Under the pieces are notes generated by a model that did no database searches, was not told the origin of the DNA, and saw nothing but the letters and a program-made list of their open reading frames with translations. DNA of 64,000 nucleotides, from the NCBI GenBank assembly GCA_016490735.1, contig JAEMWC010001102.1, positions 45,001-109,000 of the forward strand, given 5' to 3'. Positions 32,883 to 45,710 of this stretch are shown piece after piece (within the stretch, counting starts at the first letter, position 1; each line of letters opens with the position of its first letter). Position numbers and translations under genes: made by a program. The stretch is from Pachyseris speciosa. Taxonomy: Eukaryota; Cnidaria; Anthozoa; Scleractinia; Pachyseridae.

Positions 32883-34640
32883 TCCCATGGTGCTCCGGCG
32901 GCCCGAAGGGCCGTCAATCCGAGCACCATGGTTAAGAAAATATGGTAACCCATCTATTCGAGAAAATTTGGTTTTGGGTCACCGTACGTAGGTACATACA
33001 TACGTACGTACGCACGCCCGTACGTCCGCCTTTCCATGTATGCGATGTGAAATGTCCCATTCATTGTGTTTTGTAACCCGCGTTTTGTGTACATCTTTTT
33101 GTGTGCATCTTTTGATATTAGACGTCAATGTTATGGCCAACTGACACCTGTCAAAACAAGGTATCCACTGACCAGTAGTACGTGACCATATCTCAAGTTA
33201 AGACCTCACCGAGGTCAGCCGTTTTTTTTAAGGTGACCTTTGACCCGGTTCTGGTTTTCGATTGGATCGCAGGCTCAAGCCAGGTCTAGGACACCTAAAC
33301 CAAAGCGAGGCTTAATTTTTCGCGCGCTTTCTATGGCTGGATATTTCACATTCAGTTGTTTTCTTCATTTTGAGCCCAATAACTTCATCTTCTTCGAGGT
33401 TCTGTCTTTTAATTCGCGTAAAAGGCATGAAAATCAAGAACTACTTAAAAGATACTCCGGAAGGTGAATTTTCAACTGATAAAATGGAAGAGCAAAACAG
33501 TTTTCTCAGGATATTCTTAAATTTTGGATCCACTTGTATGGCGCCCGGTTGTGGGGTTGAAAAAAAAAATGATCTAACGCTTCAAGGGCTTGTTCACTTT
33601 ACCGCGGCATCTTGCAGCTCATCACGAAAGTTCACTTAACAATTCACCGACATTAATGGGAGGAACGAGTAGCTCAAACTTGGTGGAAGAAGTTCTTTCT
33701 TTGGACCAACCGTTTGCTATTTTTGTAGATGCGTGTTTTTACTTTAGTGGATCGATGCGTATTTTCAAGTCCTAGAAAGCTCGACAACACAGGTACATAA
33801 CTTAAATAAATTGAGGCTTAGCATTTGAGGTTTAACCGTTATTACTTTTGTTCAGGAATGAAACTTGTATTTTTGTCTCGACTGGATATTAATAACAATC
33901 TACTCGTTTTGGACACAAAGAAGTATCTAGTCGAATTGTTTGTTTGTTGTTTTGCAAGCGAACGAGTGTTTTCCTTCGCTTGGCTGGCTGAACATGTTTT
34001 TCGACGTCAGTGTTTCTATAGTGTTAAGAACTGAAAGAAACGTTTGCCATTATGTTATTAACACGTAATCGCAATGAGTCCTCGTAAAGTATCTCTCATG
34101 TTTTGCGCGACAAGGGCTCCCTAATTTTACTCGGCCCCATGCGATTACCTATCCAAACTATCAGGATTGTTTTTCTTTTTCTCTTTTCTACGACACTTAA
34201 ACTTATATCTAAGCTTAACGTATCACGAAATATATTTGTTAAGTCCCGGATAAAAGATGAAACATTTTCATCCAACATCGTGTTTGTCACACATAACGTT
34301 TGGTGGCTAAACGCATTACAATGTTTGACTAAACAGCGGACCAAGTGAGTCAAAAAAATGATTTTTACGAAAAACCCCTGAAATTTTCGACGTTATGTGG
34401 TTTATTTGGTTGCTTTTTACCGTTTATGTGTACGATTTGTTTGTTGGGGTGGGTAAACGATCAAACATTTGTTCGTAATGCGAAATTTTCGATGAACATG
34501 TTTGATCTAGATCAAACATGGAAAGAGATCAAACATTTTTTCGTAATGCGAAATTTTGGATGAACATGTTTGATCTAGATCAAACATGGAAAGCCATTTA
34601 CTGCACTATTGTGAGAGGTGACTAAACGTTCAAACATCAA
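32883..34640 (+). repeat. Long interspersed repeat family 1, copy B
   Basis: The most continuous copy. It starts with CCATGGTGCTCCGGCGGCCC and its mirrored CGAGCACCATGG. It shares with inverted copy C the blocks AAAATATGGTAACCCATCTA, CGTACGTAGGTAC, TGACACCTGTCAAAACAAGG, the 60-codon open block (33590-33775), CGTAATCGCAATGAGTCCTC and a terminal zone rich in TGTTTGATCTAGATCAAACA palindromes (34500-34590). The end near 34640 is approximate. Confidence 0.7.
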
Positions 34641-34949
34641 TCAATCAATATATTTAACGGGGTCAGTACACTTAGCTAAAAAGCTAGTTTACGGGTACGC
34701 CACGAAATAAAAAGAGAAAAAAGAAATGATAAAAGCCTTTTGAAGGTGTATAAGTTTGAATCAATTAAGTTAAGAACTAACTAATATTAAAATATAAGAA
34801 TTTAACAATGTTGTAACTAAGTAAAATGTCTAAAAAATGTGATCATTAAAAGCAGAAAATATAGTTAATCGCACTCAGAGTCCCAAACATGCTCTTCCAA
34901 CGATGTTGATCGTTCTTAGATTGTTAAATTTGTTTTCGAACACGCGTCG

Positions 34950-35320
34950 ACTGCACTGGAAAATCTGGACCATTTACAGAGTTAATGAAATGTCTGTGAA
35001 TCTCAAATTTACAGACTTTTTATGAGAGTTCAAATCTGACCTACTTTTACATATGGCATACAAAATATCTGTAAAATCATTTTTATAGATATTTTATACA
35101 CTTTTTGTGATATTCCTTTTTAGAATGTTTATGAAATGATTATGAAATTTAACTGCTGAAATAAGAAGGAAAACTGAAAAATTTACAGACTTAACAAAAT
35201 CTCTGAAGAATGTTTGTAAATTTGACATTTACAAAGATTTTCTATGGTTATTTTATCCTCTAAAATCTCTGTAAATCGGTACAAGTATAGCATTTTAAAA
35301 TCTCTGTAAATTGACACAAG
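34950..35320. repeat. Degenerate TTTACAGA/TCTGTAAA tract with CACTGGAAAA end
   Basis: It begins CACTGGAAAATCTGGACCAT and is filled with drifting words such as AAATCTCTGTAAAT and TTTACAGA in both orientations. A related tract ends in the complementary TTTTCCAGTG at 46623. CACTG ends recall Chapaev/CACTA-type elements, but no second end was found here. Confidence 0.5.
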
Positions 35321-38300
35321 CAGGACATAGCCCCTATGATGCGGAGTTAAGTTAACTGAGTTACTACTGTTGGAGTTATTATAACTCCAAAAGGGTAGTG
35401 TGCGGCTTTCGTCTTGGATTTCAACAGCGTTTGTTTTTAAATGGCAAGCAGTGCGCGCGGCAAAGAAGGACGGCCTCAAAACTATTTCCTCGCCAAGTTT
35501 GTGCTTCCCGAGCGGCTGGGCTCATTTCCCTTTCGGGCGCCATAAGCATTGGCCGTTTGGCCGAGAGGCAAAGTGTTTAAAAATAAAAGGTAGTAAAGTG
35601 CCAAAGAGTCGTTTGAAAGACAAACCATACTTTTTGGGCTTAGCCCTTCACTGGAGGTATGTAGATGATTTGAAATTGCGTACTATTGTTCTTTATTATC
35701 TTCTGACCGAGAGGGAGCTCGAGGGAGTTGGGTTAGACTTGGGCATGCGCAAACGAGCTCATTCCCGGTAGGCAATTCGTAGTTTTGGCGCCCGTTTCAA
35801 CTCAAACTTCGACTCGTGGAAGACAGTTTGGGAGGAATTTCTCCCACTTCGAATGGCTTTTTACCTCAAGATCTTAGAATAATGGAATTTAATAGTTTTA
35901 CAACGTATATGCGACCGGTTGGCAAGCTTCTTCCACGGTAATCGAGTGCTGTGGGTTCAAGTTTTTGGTCTCCATGTTCAGTGATGGTTGCCTTGGTCTG
36001 CTGTAGATTTCAAAGGTAAGCATATTGGCCATTTTAGACTGTAATATTTCCAATATATAGTACTGGCTGGGTGTATGTATCTCAAATAGCTTGCTATACG
36101 AAGAAAATACAAGTGACTAGTGGTATTTCCACGGTATATATGTACCACTCGAAAGCATTGCATAACTACAGTAGTACGTGCAGCTGTATAAAATTATGCT
36201 ATCTTGCTAATTCATTACCGTGTTTGTTCTTAATACAAGCAAGGGTTAAGCTTACTGCATGTGCAGGTAAGGAATCGTAGCTAAGATTGCGGCAAACTAG
36301 GTGCTCAACTGGCTTACACTTGATTAGATCCATTGATTTACCTGTAGTTGGTGGCAAAGTGAGCTTTTGGTGTGATCATAAATTAATGTACTTGTACTTA
36401 AACTCAATTATAAATTTTGCTTTCCAAGTGTCTCTAAATTAGATGACAAGACTCCACAAAGTCCCATCCACTAATTACGTATACACTTACAAAATAATGT
36501 AAGACCCAAACTCTGTTTCGGGAGCAGGGTTAGCACAACAGTAATACAATGATTGTATTTAATTATGTATGGAACTGTGTGGACATCTTTTGAAATTAGC
36601 TTTCCAATTTAAAGGCCTATTTTTCTCCCTTGATCCAATGTTGGCATCTGTTTTTGTTTTGAAATTGCGCTGTTGTTAAAGGAAGGAAACATTTAGCTCT
36701 AAACTAAAGCATACAGCTGTAGGAGCAAAACAAAGCAACACAGCAATGTAGACCTCATCACAGAGATCTCATCAAGAAAGAAATTATCACTCAGTTTAGA
36801 CAATTGTAGAATGCCCAGTGGGGCATGAAAATTGCAGTTCATAAAGAGACACAATGACAAGTCAGATTGAATTGACACTGAAGAGTGGAGCCAAGCCACA
36901 TAGTCCATTAAGCAAACTGACCTTGAAGTAAAAACATCAAACATGAGGAAAACAGTTATCCAGACATATACACAATTTACTCATCATCAAATCAGTTTCC
37001 AAATTGCAGTAAGTTGGCCCCAGTGAATTGGTAGAAACTTCAAGGTAAAAAGCACCCAACATGAAACCTCATTTTCTTGTTACAGTACATGTCATGTAAG
37101 TACTTTAAATTTGATAAAAAACAATGCTGTATGAATTGGCCATTACCATGTTGCCACACTTGACTCTTCTGACTTAAAATGGGCCAAAATTTACAAATAG
37201 ATATACAAAACTTTCCCAAAGATGAAGAAGAATAAACAGAAAACATATTTGCAGCCATTAATTGTGGGATAAAACAAGGGCTTCAAAGGTCTAAGGAATT
37301 TCATGTCACACAAATTCATGAATTATTGGTCATGGCGTGTACAGCCCTGTAATGCATCAAGGCTGAAGATGGGTCTTTTAGTTTGAGTGTTCACGTCTTC
37401 ATTGAAGTGCCTACTGTTGTGGTAATGCAACTACATGTATTACAATGTCATTCGGTTAACCCTAACTCGACAAAAAAATCGTGTGGTACAAAATTAATTC
37501 TGGCCACAGCTGCCGTCCAATAATGTCTGCTTGATTTCATATCAGTGACCTGACTGTTTTTACAATGAGAAAAGAAATAGAGACAAAGCTAATTTATAGT
37601 TGTATATATTTTTATCCCAATTACAGTATACAGTAATATGTCAATTAAATTACACTGTAGTTGGCTTGCCTTATTTACTGTGTATCATGTACAAATGACC
37701 TTCAAAGGCTGTTTTTTTTTCCATAGTACAGTGCTTGTGTCCAGGCAAGTATTTGGGGTGTTAAAACATAAATCTCTATCCTGCTTGATTGTATTTGAAA
37801 TGCTTGGAGCCTTACATTTGTTTTGCAATAGTTGTGCTAAACAGCTACTGAGTATTGTATGGCATTTGCCTCCTTTTACAGACTGTAGTGATAGCTCACC
37901 CAAGTATTACAACTGTCAGTGAGACCATCACTGTATGAGAGCAGATCAAAGGCAAGTGGAACTATCTAAAATTTTTAAAGTTATTTTTTTGCATCATAAG
38001 GTGGTATGTTCACTTCTTTTTGCCTTTTTTTAACTTTTACAATAATTAGTCATTCAACAAGCTTCAGTTTATGGCTTGTAATGAGAATGTGCAATGAAGA
38101 CCATACTGTAATTACAGTGTATTCTCCTGGATTTCTGAAATTTCATTACTGCTGGGGTGTTTTTCATACCTACAGACTGTATGATTGTCTAGTTGTTGTG
38201 TGTAATAAAGAATAACATTCAAGATGGCTTCATGTTCATGGAGCAAGCATAAAACTCCTAAGCCCAACCATATATGCATGTACCATTGCAGCATTAACAC

Positions 38301-39039
38301 CAATCCTTTAAAAAAAATCTCCCTTAATGTTTGCGTCATCCCTGTAAACTGCAATGATGCTTGGTCATGAGAAGGTTTAGACACAGTGTTGACATGCGTG
38401 AGCATACAAAATAATTATAAGACTGTCTTCTGGCCTGCCATCATGGCTTGTAACACTTAAAAACTAGATCATGTTTTCCAGAGACCTACACTAAGACCAT
38501 CTACATGTACATGTAACAGTATTGTTTGGGAGATCATGACAGTAATCATCCTCTGGCACTCAAGATTTGAATCTTTGAATCTTTCAGCCTGGCCAATGTA
38601 GCATTTTGTATTGTGTTAACATGCACATATTTTTCAATATTTAAGCTCATATTTTCATTCTGGTTTCTGAACTGTACAGTACAGTGTATACTTGGCCTTG
38701 ACATCCAGTTTTTTTTAACTTCAGGCTGAATACATGTACATGTAGTTACATGTGCAGTACAGTATATGGCAGACTACTTTACAGTGTATGCTCAAGTTGC
38801 AAATAAAAGTAAAACCTTTTAAGGTAAGAACTTTCTGTAACATACATTGTAGTATGATGAAGGAATGTGACCATTATTGAACCTTTTGTCGTCTTCGGAA
38901 TTTTTGTTCCACCTCATGCAACCTTGATCCAGTGTAACAAAAAAGATCACATCAGCATGATGGGCTTGTGATTTCTTTTAAGTCCTGGTCAAACTATTGA
39001 ACAAAGTTGGATTTAACATTCTAAAACTCATTAATAATT
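35321..39039. other. AT-rich gene-poor stretch
   Basis: A 123-codon open frame at 35400-35771 and smaller ones have no recognisable domain. From about 37.4 kb the octamer TACATGTA and words such as TACAGTGTA become frequent (see findings). No tRNA, LINE or gypsy motif was seen. Confidence 0.35.
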
Positions 39040-39604
39040 CATACTTTTGATAGCCAATAAAAAATGGCTAAATTCATCACGTGCATGAGTTTTGATACCC
39101 AATGAAAACACAGATGAAAACCACACATGCTTTGGATCACATATCAAAACCACGCGTGGTTTTCATCTGCCTTCTCACTGGACATCAAGATTTATGAATC
39201 AAAACAAAACAAATTCAACGCAAAAACAATACTTCAGTTTAATTAATCATCATAATTAATCAGCTACGCTGCCAGTTCATTTTTTTTTCGTTGAGAAAAA
39301 TTTTTACATCACAATTCGTGAACGAAGAAGCATTCAAAAATGAAAAACCTTCTGACCTTCTTTCTTCGTAACTGTTACACTTTGATTCTTCTTCCCCAGT
39401 TTTTGGAGAACGAAAATGACTTTCGGTATTCGCTGCAGAAGACTCTGCCATCCTCACTACAACATGACTTACAACGAACAACAACAAAATTCCCACATTT
39501 TGATTATTTTTAAAATGCATAATCTCATGGGCAATAAAAGCACTGAAACAATACCCCCTAATTACTAAAGAAGTGTGAATACATGTAGTTTTAGAAGCCA
39601 TATC

Positions 39605-39755
39605 AAAAACTCGTGCGTCGTGTTTGACCGGGGTCTCCAGACACCTCGAAACAATAAAAGCACTTGGCCTACGGCCTCATGCTTTCATCTGTTTCTCAGT
39701 GTCTGGAAACCCCAGTCAAACACTCGCACTCATTTTTGATTTATAACTTGCAAGA
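39605..39755. mobile_element. Hairpin MITE
   Basis: Left arm CGTGTTTGACCGGGGTCTCC-AGACAC and right arm GTGTCTGGAAACCCCAGTCA-AACAC are complementary; outer parts (ATCAAAAACTCGTGCG and CGCACTCATTTTTGAT) also pair. A related palindromic zone lies at 39040-39180. Confidence 0.7.
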
Positions 39756-40781
39756 TTGTTCGACCGTTTGGCCGCCCATGTTGGATGATGTTTGTCAAAC
39801 AATTTTTGCTAGATCAAGTGTTGGATAGAGGTTGCTTTTGATCAAACATTACGCCCAACAATTCTGCTCAATGAAAAAAATGTTGCAGTGTTTTGCCGCT
39901 CTTCCAACAAAGCTTTATCCTGATGCAAGTCACATTCACCCTGCTAGCTAATCAATAGTTGCTATTTTCGTGCTCTCTTTGCAGATGTCCAGTTCAATAG
40001 CGTTTAAAATTTCTGAGAACTGATCTGGGCTTGTTGATTCTAATCATCTCCCTAAACACGGGTGTATCTTGCAATGATAACTGTAAAACGGTATGGAACA
40101 TACCCTTTTCAGCTTGTTCTCTTAACCATTCCATGATTTTTTCTCACTTCACACCGAACACTGAACAGCTCTGGTACCATAAACATTAACGCTAAGTGCT
40201 TTTGGTTTCCACTTTAGTGCTACAGTGTATGTTTTAAATTTCATTTTAGCGTCAAGTTGTACCAGTAGCTTGTTTTGCCACAGACTATAGTTTGGATACA
40301 TGTAGTTTGGCCAGGGCTTTACACTACACTGTATGTCTTAAATTACTGTACTCCCACTTTAAAAGAATGAATAATGCTGTAAAATACATGTATATTTGTG
40401 TATTTGTCCATACCCTATGATCACCAGTTAGGTGAACTATCTAATATTTACCGATTTCAAACTGGAAAGTTTGTTACTTTTCAAGAAAGGCTTCCCTCCT
40501 GATGCATTCAGAGAACTGTGTTTGCTGATAAGTCATATTCATCGTTACAATACTACACTGTAGACATTGCAACTGTACTGTGTAGAACTAATATCAGACA
40601 GTTTGCAATAAGTTTCCAGACCTAAACTGTTTAATTCCTTTCATTCAGAAATTCAGAATGCTGACAGTATTTCTCTGTTGAAATCTGAATTAAGAACATT
40701 ACTCCTCTATTGACTACTCCTATTTTGAAAGTGTTGTTTTATGTTTTGCTGCTGGTGTGTGTTTGTTTGTGTGCTTACTTT

Positions 40782-41236
40782 GTAACATGATAGTAATGCA
40801 TGAAACACCAGAAACAGAAACTCGAAAAAAATCCAAGTTCCAGATGGGATTGGAACCCACAACCCTCCGTGATCTACTCCGTGATCGTGGTCCGTGTAGA
40901 CGGACGCTCTAACCACTGAGCTACTGGTGAGCAAGGGTGAAATGTGGGCTTTGACTGGAACTGCATCACGCGGTCACGCAGCCATCTTTGATATGCCTCA
41001 ATGTGACTGCGCGATGCAGTTATGTGTGTGCCAGTCATTATTTGGCTGTGTGACCGCGTGATGTGGTTCCAGTCAAAGCCCACATTTCACCCTTGCACAC
41101 CATAGAGTGTCCAGTAGCTCAGTGGTTATCCATCTAGATCGTGGAGGGTCGTGGGTTCGAATCCCATCTGGAACTCAGATTTTGTTTTCGAGTTTCTGTT
41201 TGGGGTTTCATGCATTACTACAAGTATCATGTTGTA
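40782..41236. repeat. Large palindrome carrying two divergent tRNA-like sequences
   Basis: Left arm 40782-40985 and right arm 41041-41236 are near-complementary. Each has a GAAACAGAAACTCG/CGAGTTTCTGTTT outer block, a tRNA-like body and an inner block (AGTCAAAGCCCACATTTCAC and its complement). The left tRNA-like body (minus, about 40925-40840) has a 26-base inserted repeat of CACGGA-type words in its anticodon region. The right body (plus, 41107-41175) has A box TAGCTCAGTGGTTA and B box GGGTTCGAATCCC. It is probably a tRNA-SINE that inserted or copied itself head to head. Confidence 0.75.
41107..41175 (+). pseudogene. tRNA-like sequence, right arm of palindrome
   Basis: The TCCAG...CTGGA acceptor part pairs and the T arm GTGGG-TTCGAAT-CCCAT is perfect. 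The D arm lost its GAGC strand (GGTTATCCATC), and the anticodon loop is uncertain (CTAGATC, would read AGA). Not a functional tRNA. Confidence 0.55.
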
Positions 41237-41704
41237 TTTCTTATTTCACTCACTTTGGTAACCTAAATGAATTGATTAATTAAATAAGCTACAAAGTACA
41301 TGTATGCCTAAAAATCATGATTTCCAAGTTGTAATTTTTTAGGAGCCCATAGCTCGTATAAGCCCCAATGGTTTCTTTATGGACATCCTCGCCATTATGC
41401 TTCTCATTCTTTTGTTATTTATTTATCTTTTGTATTTTAATACATATTTATCTTGTAACAATGTGTAAGAAATATGGAAAAAAATAAATTGAAACTGTTC
41501 AAATTGCCTGCTCCAAAAAAAAAAACATTCATCTCTCCTATAAATAAAAATTAATGTGACCTGCAGTACAAGCAATTTTTTCTTCTAGCCAATCTGGTAT
41601 CATACATAATTATGTGCTACATGTACATAGAGTCCTTTGAAGTTTACCCCCTAATAGTAATTTCCTTTTCATACCTTATACATGCTACTGTAACAGAGTA
41701 AGGA

Positions 41705-41731
41705 ATTTTTTTTTTTTTTTTTTTTTTTTTA
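41705..41731. repeat. Poly(T) run
   Basis: About 25 T residues, followed by AACAGCTTTATTGGCATTC. It looks like the reversed poly(A) tail of a minus-strand retro-insertion ending near 41900; the parent is not recognised. Confidence 0.6.
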
Positions 41732-41899
41732 ACAGCTTTATTGGCATTCTACTCAGTTACAATAGTAATAAACGAAAAGTTACACGTACAAAATTGTGAG
41801 GGGAAAAAAAAAATAAAATAAAAAAAATGCCAAAAGGGAGTAACGAACGGGACGTGAGTACCCATGCAAGGAAACTCCCTACAGAAAGAAAAAATAAAT

Positions 41900-43021
41900 A
41901 TTACAAAGTTATAAGTCAGTGCGAATGAATTCTATGGCAGGAACAGTCAATAAAAGCTGACCAGGAGTACATGTACTTGTCATTGCCACCACATTAACTC
42001 TACTCAATTTTTTTTGCCTTTATGCAAACTGTAACAAGTTAAGCCTATACTAAGCATGAAATAGCCTCCACAGTGAAGTCTTATGGTCCATGCTTTTCCT
42101 TGAAGGCATAATGTATAATGTTACAATGCATGTAAGTTACGGAAGCTTTTCACAGCCAATAACAGTCCCTAGTCCAGGCAAACCAAGTCTTTAAAATAAT
42201 AAATCTTTGTGTACGGTTGACCCACCGAATCTTTCCTTATTGATGGTCTAACCAGTGTTGACCAGTTGATGCACATACAGTACACTGTAATAGCCTCCTA
42301 TGCAGCTGTTACTTACATGCTAGTTGCTTTCTCCCTCCCCACCAACATCTGCTGAACGGAGCCGGACATTCCCTTCCCAGGAACTGACTAATCACATCAT
42401 GGCTGTTAAATTTTGGTGGCTACATGTAAGTTCCTGTAGCCTCCTTTGCAGCCATTTTTGTCAGTTCTCTTCTCCCTCCAGATTGAATACTTAGACACAA
42501 TGGGAATGGAATTTCCAGCTTAGTTCACCAGACATTAGTGGGGAGGGATTAAGGACAGACCCAAACAACAGCTGCAAAGGAGGCTAATGCACATAAGTGA
42601 TGTTTTCAACATTAAGAAATACATGTACATGTATACACCAATGTATCTATATGCGTAGATACATAATTATATTATGTGTTGTATCATACAAATCAAATGC
42701 TAGCATTTCTTTGTTCCTTCAATCAGTTTAGTTCATTTAAAGTCTTTTTTTTCTTTTACAGAAAGAAAAATAGCACATCAGGGTATCAAGGACACCAACT
42801 TCATTGCCAAAGGAATTTGTCTTGGGTGGTCATCTATTTATGGTCTGGGAAAAGCCATCAGTATAATTTTATCCTGATGAGTGGCAACTCTGTGATCATC
42901 TTTCAGTCAACTGTAGCCTGTTGACATCCTAAAACATTTTGTTTTCTTTAAACCAAGGTTTTTCATTTCCTTAAGGATGAAAAATTACATGTACATACAT
43001 AATACATTAACATTACATGTA
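41900..43021. other. AT-rich gene-poor stretch
   Basis: No gene recognised. An acceptor-like TTTCTTTTACAG at about 42750 precedes a frame without recognisable domain, too weak to call an exon. Several TACATGTA palindromes occur. Confidence 0.3.
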
Positions 43022-44445
43022 CAGTACCGGTTAAAAGTAAGTTGACAGTCTTGACTCGATCCTCACGAGAATCAAGTATTGAGGATCGAGTCGAGAATCG
43101 AAACTCAACTCGATCCTCGTTACTCGATTCTCGCAGGAAGCACTCTATTGTTATTCATCGAGTACGTGATTCGACTTTCCGAGTTCTTGATGAAAGAACG
43201 TAGTTGTTCTGTATGGACACTTATGTAGACACTACAACAATTTCCGTTCGAACAACGTAACAAATTCAAGCTAAAGGACAGCGCGGTGACAAATACTGTC
43301 AAAAGTCATTTAGGTTTTGAGGACGCAGTGTACTTCTCGAGGAAATATCGCATACTGCATAAAAAAAAACAAAAAACAAGGTCAAAAGACATTTAGTTTC
43401 TTTCGAGGTCACAGCGTTGTGCTTTTCTACATAAAAATTCCGATGCTAAATTTTGAACCGTTTATATGGCCGCTCGTTCATAAGCGCAACGAATCAAGAT
43501 CACTGCGGTTCATCACGGACACTGTCATCAAAAGCGATCAAAATTTCGAGAAAGCCGGCTATTTGTCAACGAAAATGCACAGTGTACAAGTAGGCGAATA
43601 GTGTAGTCGCTAGCCAGTAGCTGCTTGGCAAGCGTAAGGAATTCAAGGCTGGCGCGATTGATCGAACAAGTTTCGACAAACCTGCGCGTAGCTTATCGTA
43701 TGTACAACGCCAACTTTGAAAATTGCTCATCGCCTTTGAAATAAATAAATTGATAAACGTTCAATGGAACACTAGTAAAACTCTGAGGAAACATCCGAAG
43801 TGAAATACATGTATAATTTGGATAGAAACATCGCCGAGATGATCTTCACTCTTCGGCCAAAAATAGCGCAAAGTAAACATGGAGGAGTTACATTGTAAAA
43901 TTTATTCCTGAGAACGGTCGAAGAAAACAAACGAGCACCATTAGTGAACACATGTATTGACACGTACGCGTATCGTATTTCATCTTAAAATTATGCGTGT
44001 CTGTGACAAAAACATACAATGCTCAGTCGGCCAAGTTTTATTCATCGAACATCTGTTACTTATTGGGAGATATTGTAGTGGTGTGGTCAGTCCTTGGTCA
44101 TTCTGTTCTTTCTCAAGCGTTGATTTCTGCGAATCTGCCCATCTGTCAAAGAGGTTGAATCTCATTTAGAAACATCGCTTACTGAACGAGTACTCTTGCA
44201 TCGTTTGCGTTCCTTCGAGTAGCTGAAGTTGCTTTTCAAGATGTCATCCCCAATTTGCTCGAGGGGTCTATTGAGTGATCAGCCAAGCGACAAGCTCATT
44301 ATCTCTGATCTTGCGAGGCCCGATCCTCGACTCGATTCTCAATGGCTGAGCCTCGATGCTCGAAACTCGCAGGAATCGAGTATCGAGGATCGAGTCAAGA
44401 ATCGAGACTCGAAAAAGACTGTCAACTTACTTTTAACCAGTACTG
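43022..44445. mobile_element. Tc1/mariner-like non-autonomous element, 1424 bp
   Basis: Left end CAGTACCGGTTAAAAGTAAG, right end CTTACTTTTAACCAGTACTG; TA flanks both sides (43020-43021 and 44446-44447). Inverted similarity continues inwards through TTGACAGTC. Next to both ends lie clusters of GATCGAGTCGAGAATCG-type words. No transposase motif was seen in the interior frames. Confidence 0.82.
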
Positions 44446-44584
44446 TACATGTATATCATAAAGAAAACATTAGCTTGTTGAAACCTTCAGTTGAATAGCA
44501 CTTGGTTAATTGTGTCTGAGAGGGCTCTGGTGACTTCTATTTTATGTACATGTACATGTACAGTGTGCCTCTGAGTGACACCTC

Positions 44585-45710
44585 AGAGTTCATTTTAACA
44601 TAAAGAAAGGTTGCTCTTTCTATCTGGTTATTCCCTCTTAACACACCTCATACAGTTCAGTGTAACATTCATGTAATCTCTCTCTCTCTAGTTTAACCCC
44701 TCTGAACTGGCGGGTGGCACGCCTCATACAGTTCAGTGTAACATACCTGTAATCTCTCTTTCTCTCTCTAGTTTAACCCCTCTGAACTGGCGGGTGGCAC
44801 GCCTCATACAGTTCAGTGTAACATTCATGTAATCTCTTTCTCTCTCAAGTTTAACCCCTCTGAACTTGCGGGTGACACGCCTCACAGTTCAGTGTAACAT
44901 ACCTGTAATCTCTTTCTCTCTAGTTTAGCCCCTCTGAACTGGCGGGTGGCACGCCTCATACAGTTCAGTGTAACATACATGAAGTTTCTCTTTCTGTCTA
45001 TCTAGTTTAACCCCTCTGAACTGGCGGGTGGCACACCTCATACAGTTCAGTGTAACATTCATGTAATCTTTCTTTCTCTCTATCTAGTTTAATCCCTCTG
45101 AACTGGCGGGTGGCACGCCTCATACAGTTCAGTGTAAGATGTAATCTCTCTTTCTCTCTCTAGTTTAACCCCTCTGAACTGGCGGGTGGCACGCCTCATA
45201 CAGTTCAGTGTAACATTCATGTAATCTTTCTTTCTCTCTATCTTGTTTAATCCCTCTGAACTGGCGGGTGGCACGCCTCATACAGTTCAGTGTAAGATGT
45301 AATCTCTCTTTCTCTCTCTAGTTTAACCCCTCTGAACTGGCGGGTGGCACGCCTCATACAGTTCAGTGTAACATTCATGTAATCTTTCTTTCTCTCTATC
45401 TTGTTTAATCCCTCTGAACTGGCGGGTGGCACGCCTCATACAGGTCAGTGTAACATACATGTAATCTCTCTTTCTCTCTCTCTAGTTTAACCCCTCTGAA
45501 CTGGCGGGTGGCACGGCTCATAGTTCAGTGTAACATACATGTAATCTCTCTTTCGCTCTCTCTATAGTTTAATTCCTCTCTACTAGCAGGTGGAACGCCT
45601 TATGTTGTCCAGTGTAGCATGCGTGTAATCTGTCTTTCTCTCTGTCTAGTTTAACCCCTCTGAACTGGCGGGTGGCACGCCTCGTACATTTCAGTGTAAC
45701 ATAAAACATT
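44585..45710. repeat. Minisatellite, about 13 units of 74-84 bp
   Basis: Each unit reads approximately CTAGTTTAACCCCTCTGAAC, TGGCGGGTGGCACGCCTCAT, ACAGTTCAGTGTAACAT, then a TCTCTTTCTCTCTC tract. Units start near 44690, 44770, 44849, 44923, 45003, 45086, 45161, 45244, 45319, 45401, 45481, 45566 and 45648. Outer units are more diverged. Units at 45086-45244 and 45244-45401 repeat as an identical pair with a 158-bp period, a young higher-order duplication. Confidence 0.95.

Noticed and set aside
35400..35771. 123-codon plus-strand frame after the TTTACAGA tract
   Set aside because: No recognisable domain; an overlapping frame with a better start (about 35441) stops after 34 codons.
39260..39601. 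113-codon minus-strand frame with a signal-peptide-like segment (VGILLLFVVSHVVV)
   Set aside because: Its start lies at the edge of a hairpin MITE and its surroundings are palindromic repeat sequence. There is no recognised domain or splice context; it could still be a small secreted protein, but support is too thin.
45089..45432. Two identical 61-codon minus-strand frames
   Set aside because: They are products of the 158-bp duplicated minisatellite pair, not genes.
44585..45710. CRISPR-like array
   Set aside because: Units are contiguous and roughly 80 bp with shared sequence throughout. There are no unique spacers and no cas genes, and the context is an intron-bearing genome.
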